Assembly: GCA_026705925.1 (NCBI GenBank)
Contig: JAPOZT010000011.1
Location: forward strand, 124,001 to 188,000
Origin: Gemmatimonadota bacterium
GTDB taxonomy: Bacteria > JAAXHH01
Length of the DNA: 64,000 nt
Direction: 5' to 3'
The notes under the pieces were generated by a model. It made no database searches. It was given only the letters and a program-made list of their open reading frames with translations, and was not told the origin of the DNA. The position numbers and the translations under genes are program-made. Of the stretch, positions 34,185 through 41,511 are shown piece after piece. Every line of letters starts with the position of its first letter. Positions within the stretch are counted from its first letter, which is position 1.

Positions 34185-35138
34185 GTGGCGGTCGGTTTGA
34201 AGATTCTGAGTGGGAATTCAAACGCACCGCTTGCACAAGACATTTGCACATATCTCGGCGTATCCCTGGGCAACGCCGCCGTTTCCCGTTTCAGCGACGA
34301 CGAGATCCGGATACACATCAACGAGGACATCCGCGGGACCGACGTGTTCGTGGTCCAGTCGACCAATTCGCCGGCGGAGAACCTCGTCGAACTGCTGTTG
34401 CTGCTGGACGCGGCCAAACGGGCATCGGCGCGAAGGGCCACCGCGGTGATCCCCTATTACGGCTACGCCCGCCAGGATCGCAAGGCGGGACCCCGGGTAC
34501 CCATTTCGGCCAAGGTGATGGCGAACCTGATCGCCGCGGCTGGCGCGGACCGCGTGCTGACCATGGACCTGCACGCGCCCCAGATCCAGGGGTTCTTCGA
34601 CATTCCCCTGGACCACCTGTATTCGGCGCCGGTGTTTACGCGCCGGCTCAGGGAGCTGGGGACTTCGGATGACCTGGTGATCGCGTCGCCGGACGCCGGG
34701 GGCATGGCCATGGCCCGGTCCTACGGCAGGCGGCTGAACTGCCCGCTGGCCCTGGTGGACAAGCGGCGGCCGAGGCCCAACGTGTCCGAAGTCGTCAACG
34801 TGATCGGCGAAGTGGAAGGAAAGAACGTGATCATCCGCGACGACATGATCGACACCGGGGGGAGCCTGACCGGCGCGGCCGAGGCCCTGAAGAAGAACGG
34901 CGCGGAGACGATCTACGCGGCGTGCACCCACGCCCTGCTCTCCGGAAACGCCATGCAGAAGGTGGAGGATTCCGTACTGGACTGCCTGATCGTCTCGGAC
35001 ACGATACGCCTGAACGATGAAATGAACAGCGGCAAGCTGGAACAGTTGTCCGTGGCGTCCCTCTTCGGCGAGGCGATCAAGCGCATACACGAAGAAAAAT
35101 CCGTCAGCTCGCTCTTCGAGTCGTCGGATCAGACCTGA
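34185..35138 (+). CDS. prs: ribose-phosphate pyrophosphokinase
   Basis: Makes PRPP from ribose-5-phosphate and ATP for nucleotide, His and Trp synthesis; PRPP also serves Hpt and PyrR encoded in this window. The 317-residue protein has SRFSDDEIRIHINEDIRG, YYGYARQDRK, TMDLHAPQIQGFF and the PRPP-binding loop VIIRDDMIDTGGSLTGA. GTG at 34185 follows GAGGAGGG by six bases, so earlier in-frame starts are rejected. Confidence 0.95.
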   Translation: MAVGLKILSGNSNAPLAQDICTYLGVSLGNAAVSRFSDDEIRIHINEDIRGTDVFVVQSTNSPAENLVELLLLLDAAKRASARRATAVIPYYGYARQDRKAGPRVPISAKVMANLIAAAGADRVLTMDLHAPQIQGFFDIPLDHLYSAPVFTRRLRELGTSDDLVIASPDAGGMAMARSYGRRLNCPLALVDKRRPRPNVSEVVNVIGEVEGKNVIIRDDMIDTGGSLTGAAEALKKNGAETIYAACTHALLSGNAMQKVEDSVLDCLIVSDTIRLNDEMNSGKLEQLSVASLFGEAIKRIHEEKSVSSLFESSDQT

Positions 35139-35152
35139 AACAGGAGAAGTAG

Positions 35153-35824
35153 ATGAACCAGGTATCGTTAAAGGCCCGTCAGCGGACGGACACCGGCAAG
35201 CAGGTCGCCAAGTCGCTTCGGCGGGACGGCGCGCTGCCCGCCGTGGTCTACGGCAGCGGTGAATCCTCCACGCCGCTGACCCTCGACTATCGCGAGTTCG
35301 AGGGCTTCCTCAGAAAGACCCGGGGCGAGAGCGTCGTCATCAACCTGGAAATCGAGGGCATGGAGGACAAGAAGGCCCTGTTGCGGGATATCCAGCGGGA
35401 CTACCTGAGAAACCAGTTGCTCCATGCCGATTTCCAGCAGATCAGGATGAGCGACCGGATCACCACGGAGGTTTCGCTCGTGATGATCGGTGAGCCCATC
35501 GGCGTGACGAGAGACGGCGGCGTGCTCGACCAGTCCCTGCGGGTGGTCGAAATCAGTTGCGTCGCTTCCGAGATCCCGGAGCACCTGGAAGTGGATATCA
35601 GCGAACTGAGCATGGGCGATACGATCCACATCAGCGATCTTTCCTTCGAGAACGTCGAAATCGTAACCGACGGAGAGGTCGCCGTGGTATCGGTACTCAC
35701 GCCCATGGCGGAGGAGCCGGAGGAAGAGGAAGTCGACCTGGAGCAGGAAGAGCCGGAGATCATCGGCCAGGCCCGGGAAGACGGCGAGGAAGAAGACGGG
35801 ACCGAGGACGAGCAGGAAGACTAA
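35153..35824 (+). CDS. rplY: 50S ribosomal protein bL25 (CTC form)
   Basis: The 223-residue long (CTC) form of bL25 binds 5S rRNA. The N-terminal bL25 domain runs from LKARQRTDTGKQVAKSLRRDG (TDTGKQVAKSLRRDG) to LLHADFQQIRM. A beta-rich C-terminal domain follows, then a very acidic tail of about 40 residues rich in Glu. It starts 14 bp after prs and precedes pth, the usual order. Confidence 0.94.
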   Translation: MNQVSLKARQRTDTGKQVAKSLRRDGALPAVVYGSGESSTPLTLDYREFEGFLRKTRGESVVINLEIEGMEDKKALLRDIQRDYLRNQLLHADFQQIRMSDRITTEVSLVMIGEPIGVTRDGGVLDQSLRVVEISCVASEIPEHLEVDISELSMGDTIHISDLSFENVEIVTDGEVAVVSVLTPMAEEPEEEEVDLEQEEPEIIGQAREDGEEEDGTEDEQED

Positions 35825-35896
35825 GGCAGCCCGGATATGTGTCAGCATGCCGATTCCGGTTCCTTGCGGCCCGCAGAGCGGCCTGACGATCCGTCC

Positions 35897-36472
35897 ATGC
35901 ATGCCTTCATCGGCCTTGGCAATCCCGGCGTCCGGTATGCGGACACGCGCCACAACGCCGGTTTCGACGTGATCGACACCTGGCTTCGGCGCCTCGGCCA
36001 TGAGCTCGCCCCGGTCAGCGAGCGGTTTCACGGCACCGTCGCGAAGATCGGCGGACTGCCCGTGGCGCTGGTCAAGCCGGTGACCTTCATGAACCGCAGC
36101 GGTTACGCGGTCCGGGAGGCGGTGGGACACTACGAACTCGACGTCGATCGCATCGTGGTCGTCTGCGACGACGTCAATCTGCCCTTCGGTACGCTGCGCT
36201 TCAGGGCGAAGGGCAGTCATGGCGGCCACCGGGGCCTGGAATCCATTATCGATGCGCTGGGCACGGAAGCATTCGCCCGCCAGCGCATTGGCGTAGATCA
36301 ACCCCGGGATGCCGATACGCTGGTCGATTACGTGCTGGAGGCGTTTACCAAAGAGGAAGCAACGGATCTGCCCATCGTCCTCGACCGGGCCTGTGACCAG
36401 CTCGAGGTGTTCATAAGCGAAGGTTGCGGCGAGGCGGCAAACAAGTATAACGGCCCGTCGTTCACGGACTGA
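35897..36472 (+). CDS. pth: peptidyl-tRNA hydrolase
   Basis: Recycles peptidyl-tRNA dropped by ribosomes. The 191-residue protein starts MHAFIGLGNPGVRYADTRHNAG (GLGNPG and TRHNAG with the catalytic His), and has KPVTFMNRSG and CDDVNLPFG. The family's GGHNG appears as GSHGGHRGLESI, with Arg replacing the usual Asn of the substrate-contact loop. ATG at 35897 gives the normal length; an upstream in-frame start would add 20 unrelated residues. Its 3' end is duplicated downstream. Confidence 0.93.
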   Translation: MHAFIGLGNPGVRYADTRHNAGFDVIDTWLRRLGHELAPVSERFHGTVAKIGGLPVALVKPVTFMNRSGYAVREAVGHYELDVDRIVVVCDDVNLPFGTLRFRAKGSHGGHRGLESIIDALGTEAFARQRIGVDQPRDADTLVDYVLEAFTKEEATDLPIVLDRACDQLEVFISEGCGEAANKYNGPSFTD

Positions 36473-36537
36473 AAGCCGGCCGGAATGAAAGCCGGCAGGG
36501 ATGAAGGGCATCGTTCACGGACTGAAGGCCGTCCGGA
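36458..36537 (+). repeat. 27-bp direct duplication of the pth 3' end with stop codon
   Basis: tcgttcacggactgaa at 36458-36473 (last pth codons plus TGA) recurs at 36511-36526. The match extends to 27 bp with two mismatches, period 53. A shorter atgaaagccggc reiteration lies between the copies. Confidence 0.9.
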
Positions 36538-36574
36538 CCCGGGCGAATCCGAAAACAACTTAAGGAGCATGCGC

Positions 36575-36958
36575 GTGCGTTCTTACGAAACAGTGGTGAT
36601 TATCGATTCCAAACTCGAAGAAGAGCCGCTCGAGGAAGAAATCTCCGCCATCGAGGGGCTCATCGCGTCGAACCAGGGAGAAGTCGTCGACACGGAACGC
36701 TGGGGAAGCCGGAAGCTCAGCTACGAGATCAACGACGCCCACCAGGGCAATTTCACGCTGATCCGTTTCGATGGCGAGCCCGCAACGGTGGACGTACTGG
36801 ACCGGTCGTTCAAGCTGAACGATCGCGTGCTCAGGCACATGACGAAGCGGGTCAGGAGGCATCCGGCCCACGTGTACGAGAAGGCGGAACAGGCCGAAAA
36901 AACCGAGCAGGCCGAGAAGGCGGAACAGGCCGACAAGAAAACGGGAGCGGAAGCATGA
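36575..36958 (+). CDS. rpsF: 30S ribosomal protein bS6
   Basis: The 127-residue protein starts [17 protein letters not shown] (GTG at 36575, seven bases after AAGGAG), matching the bS6 N-terminus; ATG at 36569 is too close to the RBS. Conserved [18 protein letters not shown] and VLRHMTKRV follow. The C-terminal tail is a Lys/Ala/Glu/Gln repeat made of 15-bp-scale reiterations. First gene of the rpsF-rpsR-rplI operon. Confidence 0.94.
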   Translation: MRSYETVVIIDSKLEEEPLEEEISAIEGLIASNQGEVVDTERWGSRKLSYEINDAHQGNFTLIRFDGEPATVDVLDRSFKLNDRVLRHMTKRVRRHPAHVYEKAEQAEKTEQAEKAEQADKKTGAEA

Positions 36959-37188
36959 ATCAATCCAGGATGACCAGGGGAAGAAAGCAGAAACGCATTC
37001 CGGGCCGCATCAAGAACATCGATTACAAGGACCCGAAGGCGCTCCGGCGCTTCGTCACCGAACGGGGCAAGATCGTGCCGAGCCGGATTTCCGGCGCCAG
37101 CGCGTTGTGCCAGCGGCGCCTGGCAAAGGCCATCAAGCGGGCTCGGGCCATCGGCCTGCTCCCCTTTATCGAAGAAACCTACAAGTAG
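36955..37188 (+). CDS. rpsR: 30S ribosomal protein bS18
   Basis: The 77-residue bS18 partners bS6 on the 30S platform. It is basic at both ends with the conserved core [26 protein letters not shown] ([18 protein letters not shown]) and [20 protein letters not shown]. It overlaps rpsF by ATGA. Confidence 0.95.
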   Translation: MNQSRMTRGRKQKRIPGRIKNIDYKDPKALRRFVTERGKIVPSRISGASALCQRRLAKAIKRARAIGLLPFIEETYK

Positions 37189-37202
37189 CCGAGGAGTCGG
37201 AC

Positions 37203-37646
37203 GTGAAGCTCATTTTGACCGAATCGGTGCGGAACGTGGGAAGCGTCGGTGAAATCGTGGACGTTTCCAACGGGTACGGCAGGAACTATCTGATGCTGAC
37301 GAAGAAGGCCGTTCCGGCGACGCCCGGAAACCTGAAGATGCTTCAGGGCAAATTGAAACGGCAGCTGGCCCTGGAAGCCAGGACGCGGGAACAGGCCGAG
37401 GAACTCGCCGGCGTCCTGGAAGAGGTCTCCCTCACCGCCGTCGTTCAGGTCGGCGAAGAGGACCGCATGTTCGGTTCCGTCACCCATCAGCACGTCGCCG
37501 ACCTGCTGAAGGAGAAGGGCTACGATATCGACCGGCGGAAGATCCATCTCGACGAGCCCATCAAGGCGCTGGGGATTTACACTATTCCCATCGCGCTGCA
37601 CGCCCAGGTAGAGGCCGGCGTGAAGCTCTGGGTGGTCAAGGAATAA
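37203..37646 (+). CDS. rplI: 50S ribosomal protein bL9
   Basis: The 147-residue bL9 has the N-terminal domain MKLILTESVRNVGSVGEIVDVSNGYGRNYL (VGSVGEIVDVSNGYGRNYL), a long connecting helix, and the C-terminal domain with FGSVTHQHVADLL and IKALGIYTIPIALH. The GTG start at 37203 follows GAGGAG. Downstream is a short reiterated ggccttccgc stretch and then a new promoter. Confidence 0.95.
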   Translation: MKLILTESVRNVGSVGEIVDVSNGYGRNYLMLTKKAVPATPGNLKMLQGKLKRQLALEARTREQAEELAGVLEEVSLTAVVQVGEEDRMFGSVTHQHVADLLKEKGYDIDRRKIHLDEPIKALGIYTIPIALHAQVEAGVKLWVVKE

Positions 37647-37694
37647 GGGCCTTCCGCGTGGCCTTTCGCCCTGGCCTTCCGCCTTGATTTGGAC

Positions 37695-37723
37695 TTGACG
37701 CGAAGCGGCATTTTACCTATATT
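37695..37723 (+). promoter_or_regulatory. sigma70-type promoter for the small membrane protein and tRNA array
   Basis: TTGACG (37695-37700), 17-bp spacer, TATATT (37718-37723). It lies 27 bp before the next start codon and probably drives the small gene and the three tRNAs. Confidence 0.75.
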
Positions 37724-37749
37724 GGCCGATCGTGGAGGCTTAAGGAGAA

Positions 37750-38040
37750 ATGGGGAGAAGATCGCAGTCAGCGTCCGGTTCAAACCGGTCTTCCGGACGG
37801 CGGCGCGCCACGGCGACCCAGGCCTATGTCCTGCCGTTCCGTGGAAGTCACCTTCGTCTCCTCGCCATCGTGCTCGGCGTCATACTGGCGGGTTTCATCG
37901 CGTTGGCCTACGAATCGATCACCCTGGCGCCGCTGCTAATGGTTTCCGGATATTGCGTGGGCATTCCCGTGATCCTGATCTGGAGAGGGAAGTTCCCGCG
38001 GACCGGTTCGGCCAGCGACCGGGAGTCGCGTCGACCGTAG
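37750..38040 (+). CDS. small membrane protein of unknown function, two TM segments
   Basis: A 96-residue protein not matched to a family. The N-terminal 25-30 residues are Ser/Arg-rich and basic, followed by two hydrophobic segments (about 37-53 and 58-76), giving a likely hairpin with both ends in the cytoplasm, and a polar tail. AAGGAG lies only two bases before the ATG, closer than optimal. It has its own strong promoter and ends 15 bp before tRNA-Val. It may instead be only the 5' part of a tRNA transcript, but the coding potential looks real. Confidence 0.6.
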   Translation: MGRRSQSASGSNRSSGRRRATATQAYVLPFRGSHLRLLAIVLGVILAGFIALAYESITLAPLLMVSGYCVGIPVILIWRGKFPRTGSASDRESRRP

Positions 38041-38055
38041 CGTGGATACACCTGC

Positions 38056-38130
38056 GGGCGATTAGCTCAGTTGGTTCAGAGCGCATGCCTTACAAGCATG
38101 AGGTCACTGGTTCGAATCCAGTATCGCCCA
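38056..38130 (+). tRNA. tRNA-Val(TAC)
   Basis: 75-nt cloverleaf: acceptor GGGCGAT/ATCGCCC, anticodon loop CTTACAA, T arm ACTGG/CCAGT, discriminator A, CCA not encoded. Confidence 0.95.
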
Positions 38131-38141
38131 TGCATCAAATC

Positions 38142-38216
38142 GGGGGCGTAGTTCAATCTGGTTAGAGCACTGCCCTGTCACGGCAGAAGTTGCGGGTTCG
38201 AGTCCCGTCGTCCCCG
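38142..38216 (+). tRNA. tRNA-Asp(GTC)
   Basis: 75-nt cloverleaf: acceptor GGGGGCG/CGTCCCC with one G-U pair, anticodon stem CTGCC/GGCAG with loop CTGTCAC, discriminator G as expected for Asp, CCA not encoded. Confidence 0.95.
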
Positions 38217-38229
38217 TTTTATATTGACC

Positions 38230-38267
38230 GATAGCCCGCCGAACGAGCATGTCTCCGGCGGGCTATC
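38230..38267 (+). terminator. hairpin between tRNA-Asp and tRNA-Leu
   Basis: Perfect 12-bp inverted repeat GATAGCCCGCCG/CGGCGGGCTATC with a 14-nt loop. The tail TTGATT is only moderately U-rich, so it may be a terminator or a processing hairpin. Confidence 0.6.
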
Positions 38268-38275
38268 TTGATTGT

Positions 38276-38359
38276 GCCGGAGTGGTGGAATTGGTAGACG
38301 CGAGGGACTCAAAATCCCTTGACCGCAAGGTCGTGTCGGTTCGAGTCCGACCTCCGGCA
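38276..38359 (+). tRNA. tRNA-Leu(CAA)
   Basis: Class II tRNA of 84 nt: acceptor GCCGGAG/CTCCGGC, anticodon stem AGGGA/TCCCT with loop CTCAAAA, variable arm GACC...GGTC, discriminator A, CCA not encoded. Confidence 0.95.
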
Positions 38360-38404
38360 TCCTCCCATTGGCATCTTCCTATCAAAGAAAGCAGGCTTTA
38401 AGTG

Positions 38405-39520
38405 ATGTTCGATCCTCTCCAGGTCACCAGGGAGCTGATCGCGTTCAATTCGATCAGCACCAACAGCAACGCCGCCGTATCCGATTACCTCCAGGACCAG
38501 CTCGACCGCGTCGGCTTTCAGGTCGAACGCATCACCTACCAGGACGACAACGGCGTGGAGAAGGTCAATCTCGTCGGCCGCAAGGGCGAGGGGCAGGGCG
38601 GCCTCGCGCTGCTGGGCCATTCGGACACCGTTCCGGTGGACGGCTGGGAAACGGACCCTTTTACGGCGGAGATCCGGGACAACCGGATATACGGCCGCGG
38701 GAGTTGCGACATGAAGGGCGCCCTGTCCACCATGCTGGCGGCGGGGGCGGCTTTCGAGGCGTCGGAACTCTCCGCTCCGATCTATCTCGTGTTCACGGCC
38801 GACGAGGAAGTCGGGTGCTGGGGCGCGGCCGAAGTCAGCGAACGGTCCGAATTCCTGAACGGCAGCGGCCTGCGCTACGGGATCATCTGCGAGCCGACGC
38901 GCATGGAGGTCGTACGGGCCCACAAGGGCGCGGTTTTCATGCGGGGCGAGACGGAGGGTCGGGCGGCCCACAGCAGCACCGGCAGAGGCGTCAACGCCCA
39001 TCACGCCATGATCCCCTTTCTCGTGGAGATGAAGGCCATCCACGACGAGCTCAGATCGGAACCCAGGCATCTGAACGACGAGTTCGATCCGCCCTTTTCC
39101 GACTGGAACATCGGGGTCAACGACGGCGGCGTCGCCCTCAACATGACGGCGCCCAAAAGCACTTGCACGGTCTACTACCGGCCGATGCCCGGACAGGACC
39201 AGGAAGCCCTCCTGGACCGGACTCGGAAAGCGGCCGAACGAAACGGCGTGGACCTGACGATCCAGAAGATCGGGGACCCCTTCAGTACGCCCGCGGACTC
39301 GGAGCTGGTCCGGACGGCGCTGCGGATCACCGGCACGGAGAAGGCCCACACGGTTCCCTACGGCACCGACGGACTGGTCTTTGGCAGGACGATGGAGCTG
39401 ATCCTGCTCGGTCCGGGGGACATCCGCCAGGCCCACACCGTGGACGAATGGATGGACCTGGACCAGTTTGGCCTGGCGATCGACGCGTACAAGGCGATGA
39501 TCCGCGCGTTTTGTGTTTGA
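38405..39520 (+). CDS. M20-family metallopeptidase (ArgE/DapE-like)
   Basis: The 371-residue co-catalytic zinc hydrolase resembles ArgE, DapE and related deacylases. The metal and catalytic set is complete: GHSDTVPV (His, Asp), YGRGSCDMKGAL (bridging Asp), FTADEEVGCWG (catalytic Glu pair), CEPTRM, and the late His in IRQAHTVDEWM. A dimerisation domain lies in between. ATG at 38405 is preferred over GTG at 38402. No arg or dap genes are nearby, so the substrate is unresolved. Confidence 0.85.
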   Translation: MFDPLQVTRELIAFNSISTNSNAAVSDYLQDQLDRVGFQVERITYQDDNGVEKVNLVGRKGEGQGGLALLGHSDTVPVDGWETDPFTAEIRDNRIYGRGSCDMKGALSTMLAAGAAFEASELSAPIYLVFTADEEVGCWGAAEVSERSEFLNGSGLRYGIICEPTRMEVVRAHKGAVFMRGETEGRAAHSSTGRGVNAHHAMIPFLVEMKAIHDELRSEPRHLNDEFDPPFSDWNIGVNDGGVALNMTAPKSTCTVYYRPMPGQDQEALLDRTRKAAERNGVDLTIQKIGDPFSTPADSELVRTALRITGTEKAHTVPYGTDGLVFGRTMELILLGPGDIRQAHTVDEWMDLDQFGLAIDAYKAMIRAFCV

Positions 39521-39535
39521 TAGGAGGAAACCAAC

Positions 39536-40609
39536 TTGCAGATCGGCCTCGTCGGGCTGCCCGGTTGCGGTAAGACCACGTTGTTCAACGCGCTGGTCAG
39601 GGCCAATGCGGTAACCGGCGGATACGCGGGACAGAACGCGGCCAACCGGGGCACGATCAGGGTCCCGGACCACCGAGTGAACCGCCTTTCCAGTCTCTTC
39701 AATCCGCGCAAGACCACCTTCGCCACCGTAGAATACCTCGATATAGGCGGCATCACGTCCGGTTCGGGACGGCAGGAGGAACAGCAGGGCGCGGGAGGGC
39801 TCGCCGACCTGCGCATGATGGACGTACTCGTGCACGTCCTGCGCGGCTTCCCGGACCTGGCCGGTACGCCCGTTACCCCGGGCGAGGATTTCGAGTCGGT
39901 GGAACTGGAACTCGCCATCGCCGATCTGGAGATCATCGAGCGCCGGCTGGCCCGCCTTTCCAAGGAGGCCCGGTCCACGAAGCAACCCGACCTGGTGCGG
40001 GAATGGAAACTGCTCGAACAGTGCAAGGAGGAGATCGAGGGCGGCGGGGTCATTCGTAACCTCGAATTTGCTCCTGAAGACGAGAAAAGGTTAAGAGGCT
40101 ACCGGTTTCTCTCGCAGAAACCGGTGCTCCTCGTGCTGAATGTCTCCGAGGAAGACATGGGCTCGGAAACACGCGTCCTGTCGGAACTGGGCGACTGCGC
40201 CGAAGGGCTGGACGCCCTGGCGCTTTGCGCGAAGGTCGAAATGGAGATCGCCCAGCTCGACGAGGCGGACACCGCGGCATTCCTGGACGAATTGGGCATT
40301 GAGGAATCTGCCCTGAGCCGCATGATCTCCGCCTCGTACCGGTTGCTCAACCTGATCTCGTTTTTTACCGTGGGTGAAGACGAAGTGAAGGCATGGACCG
40401 TCACGCAGGGCGTAACGGCGCCCGATGCCGCCGGGGAGATCCACTCCGATCTGAAGCGGGGTTTTATCCGGGCCGAGACCGTGGAGTGCCAGACCATCCT
40501 CGAGCTTGGAGGCTGGCAGGCCGCAAAGGAAAATGGCGTGCTGCGCGTGGAAGGCAAACAGTACGTCGTCATGGACGGCGACGTGATCAACGTGCGGTTC
40601 AGCGTCTGA
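39536..40609 (+). CDS. YchF/OLA1-like GTPase-superfamily ATPase, divergent
   Basis: The 357-residue P-loop protein has Walker A GLPGCGKTT and DxxG-like LDIGGI. LVLNVSEED stands at the G4 position, where YchF/OLA1 also lacks the Lys of NKxD. A coiled-coil helical insert follows G3. The C-terminal TGS/DUF933 part is clear: FFTVGEDEVKAWTVTQGVTAPDAAG and IHSDLKRGFIRAE...VMDGDVINVRF. YchF proteins bind ribosomes and prefer ATP. Shorter spacing and altered G1/G3 residues make it a divergent paralogue rather than standard YchF. TTG start after AGGAGG. Confidence 0.85.
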   Translation: MQIGLVGLPGCGKTTLFNALVRANAVTGGYAGQNAANRGTIRVPDHRVNRLSSLFNPRKTTFATVEYLDIGGITSGSGRQEEQQGAGGLADLRMMDVLVHVLRGFPDLAGTPVTPGEDFESVELELAIADLEIIERRLARLSKEARSTKQPDLVREWKLLEQCKEEIEGGGVIRNLEFAPEDEKRLRGYRFLSQKPVLLVLNVSEEDMGSETRVLSELGDCAEGLDALALCAKVEMEIAQLDEADTAAFLDELGIEESALSRMISASYRLLNLISFFTVGEDEVKAWTVTQGVTAPDAAGEIHSDLKRGFIRAETVECQTILELGGWQAAKENGVLRVEGKQYVVMDGDVINVRFSV

Positions 40610-40639
40610 CAGCGCCGTCCTGATCTGACCGCGCCGTCC
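40605..40639 (+). repeat. 16-bp direct duplication across a stop codon
   Basis: tctgacagcgccgtcc (40605-40620, containing the TGA of the YchF-like gene) recurs with one mismatch at 40624-40639. Confidence 0.88.
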
Positions 40640-40658
40640 GAAAGGTTTACGAATTCAC

Positions 40659-40688
40659 TTGTCAATCTGCAGGCAAGGTCAATATCAT
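40659..40688 (+). promoter_or_regulatory. sigma70-type promoter for the selenoprotein-like gene
   Basis: TTGTCA (40659-40664), 18-bp spacer, TATCAT (40683-40688); start codon 58 bp downstream. It shows that this gene is an independent, expressed unit. Confidence 0.7.
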
Positions 40689-40746
40689 AGATAACCCGAC
40701 CGGCCCGGGACAACCGGGGCTTTAGTCCACCACCTGAAACGGATCG

Positions 40747-41328
40747 ATGAAAATGAAAACCCGAATTCGCTTGATCACCGCGCTGATCCTGGCCGGAGCC
40801 ATGTCGTGGGCTTCGCAGGCCGGCGCCCAACTCAACACCAACACCAGCTTCAACCCGGAACCGCTCAGCCTCGTGGACTTCAAGAAGGCGTTCAACGGCG
40901 ATACGGGCAAGGTCCGCCTCGTCGTGATGTTCTCGCCTACCTGAGGCCACTGCATAAGCGGCGCCGGGGCGGTGCAGCAAGAGATACTGAAGAAGTTTCC
41001 CTCCGATGACCTCCGGGTCTACGTGGTCTGGCAGCGGATACTCAGGAACGATGCGGTCAATACGGCCAAGATCGCGGCGGAGCAAGTGTTCAGCGACAAG
41101 CGGGTCAGCCAGATGTGGGACCCCGCGAACGCGCTGGGATTCTGGTACAAGAAGTCGGGAGAACTGGAACACAAGGACCCCATGGTCTGGGACGCCTACT
41201 TCCTCTACGGTGCGGATTCCGAGTGGAAGGACGCGCCTACCGGGCTGATCGACGCTGGTTACACGGTGTGGAATATGAAAGACAGGCTCTTGAAATCGGT
41301 GGCAACGACGATGGAGACCGTGGACTGA
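40747..41328 (+). CDS. exported thioredoxin-fold protein with in-frame TGA: probable selenoprotein (UxxC)
   Basis: One reading frame of 193 residues interrupted only by TGA at 40942-40944 (residue 66). The codons around it read Phe-Ser-Pro-Thr-TGA-Gly-His-Cys, exactly a thioredoxin-type CxxC with selenocysteine in the first position. Homology-like context continues without a frame change on both sides: KVRLVVMFSPT before, and ISGAGAVQQEILKKFPSDDLRVYVVWQ split across the following codons after. A signal peptide (residues 1-28, ending AGA-Q) sends it to the periplasm. A GC-rich hairpin starts three bases after TGA (40948-40953 pairing with 40969-40974), a plausible bSECIS. It has its own promoter and terminator. 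The alternative is a nonsense-mutated Cys gene. Confidence 0.8.
40945..40977 (+). promoter_or_regulatory. candidate bacterial SECIS hairpin
   Basis: Immediately after the in-frame TGA, CACTGC (40948-40953) can pair with GCGGTG (40969-40974), one G-U pair, leaving a G-rich 15-nt loop; CTGCA/TGCAG is an alternative stem. Position and loop guanines fit a SelB-recognised element, but the structure was judged by eye. Confidence 0.5.
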
Positions 41329-41382
41329 TTTCCCGGCATCCGGGAATCAGGATACAACTACAGCACGACGAAGATTGATTGG

Positions 41383-41416
41383 ACGGGGCGGTTCGGCAAG
41401 GACCGCCTCGTTTTTT
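41383..41416 (+). terminator. intrinsic terminator after the selenoprotein-like gene
   Basis: GC-rich stem ACGGGGCGGT/ACCGCCTCGT with loop around cggcaag, followed by six T. It separates this gene from the convergent aceEF operon. Confidence 0.85.
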
Positions 41417-41511
41417 GTGGGGATGTTGTTCGAAGGTTCCGGCCGGTAAGTGCGGATTCAGTCCGGCAGAAAAGGTCCGACCGGTCGGGTCCGAAGGTCC
41501 CTGCCGCCCGG

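Noticed and set aside
36569-36574. ATG at 36569 as the rpsF start
   Set aside because: It lies one base after the AAGGAG site; GTG at 36575 has proper spacing and matches the bS6 N-terminus.
40942-40944. Two separate small genes split by a stop, or a frameshifted pseudogene, instead of a selenoprotein
   Set aside because: The frame does not shift, the downstream part has no good start or RBS, and the TGA falls exactly at the first position of a CxxC motif. A nonsense mutation remains possible and is stated in the finding.
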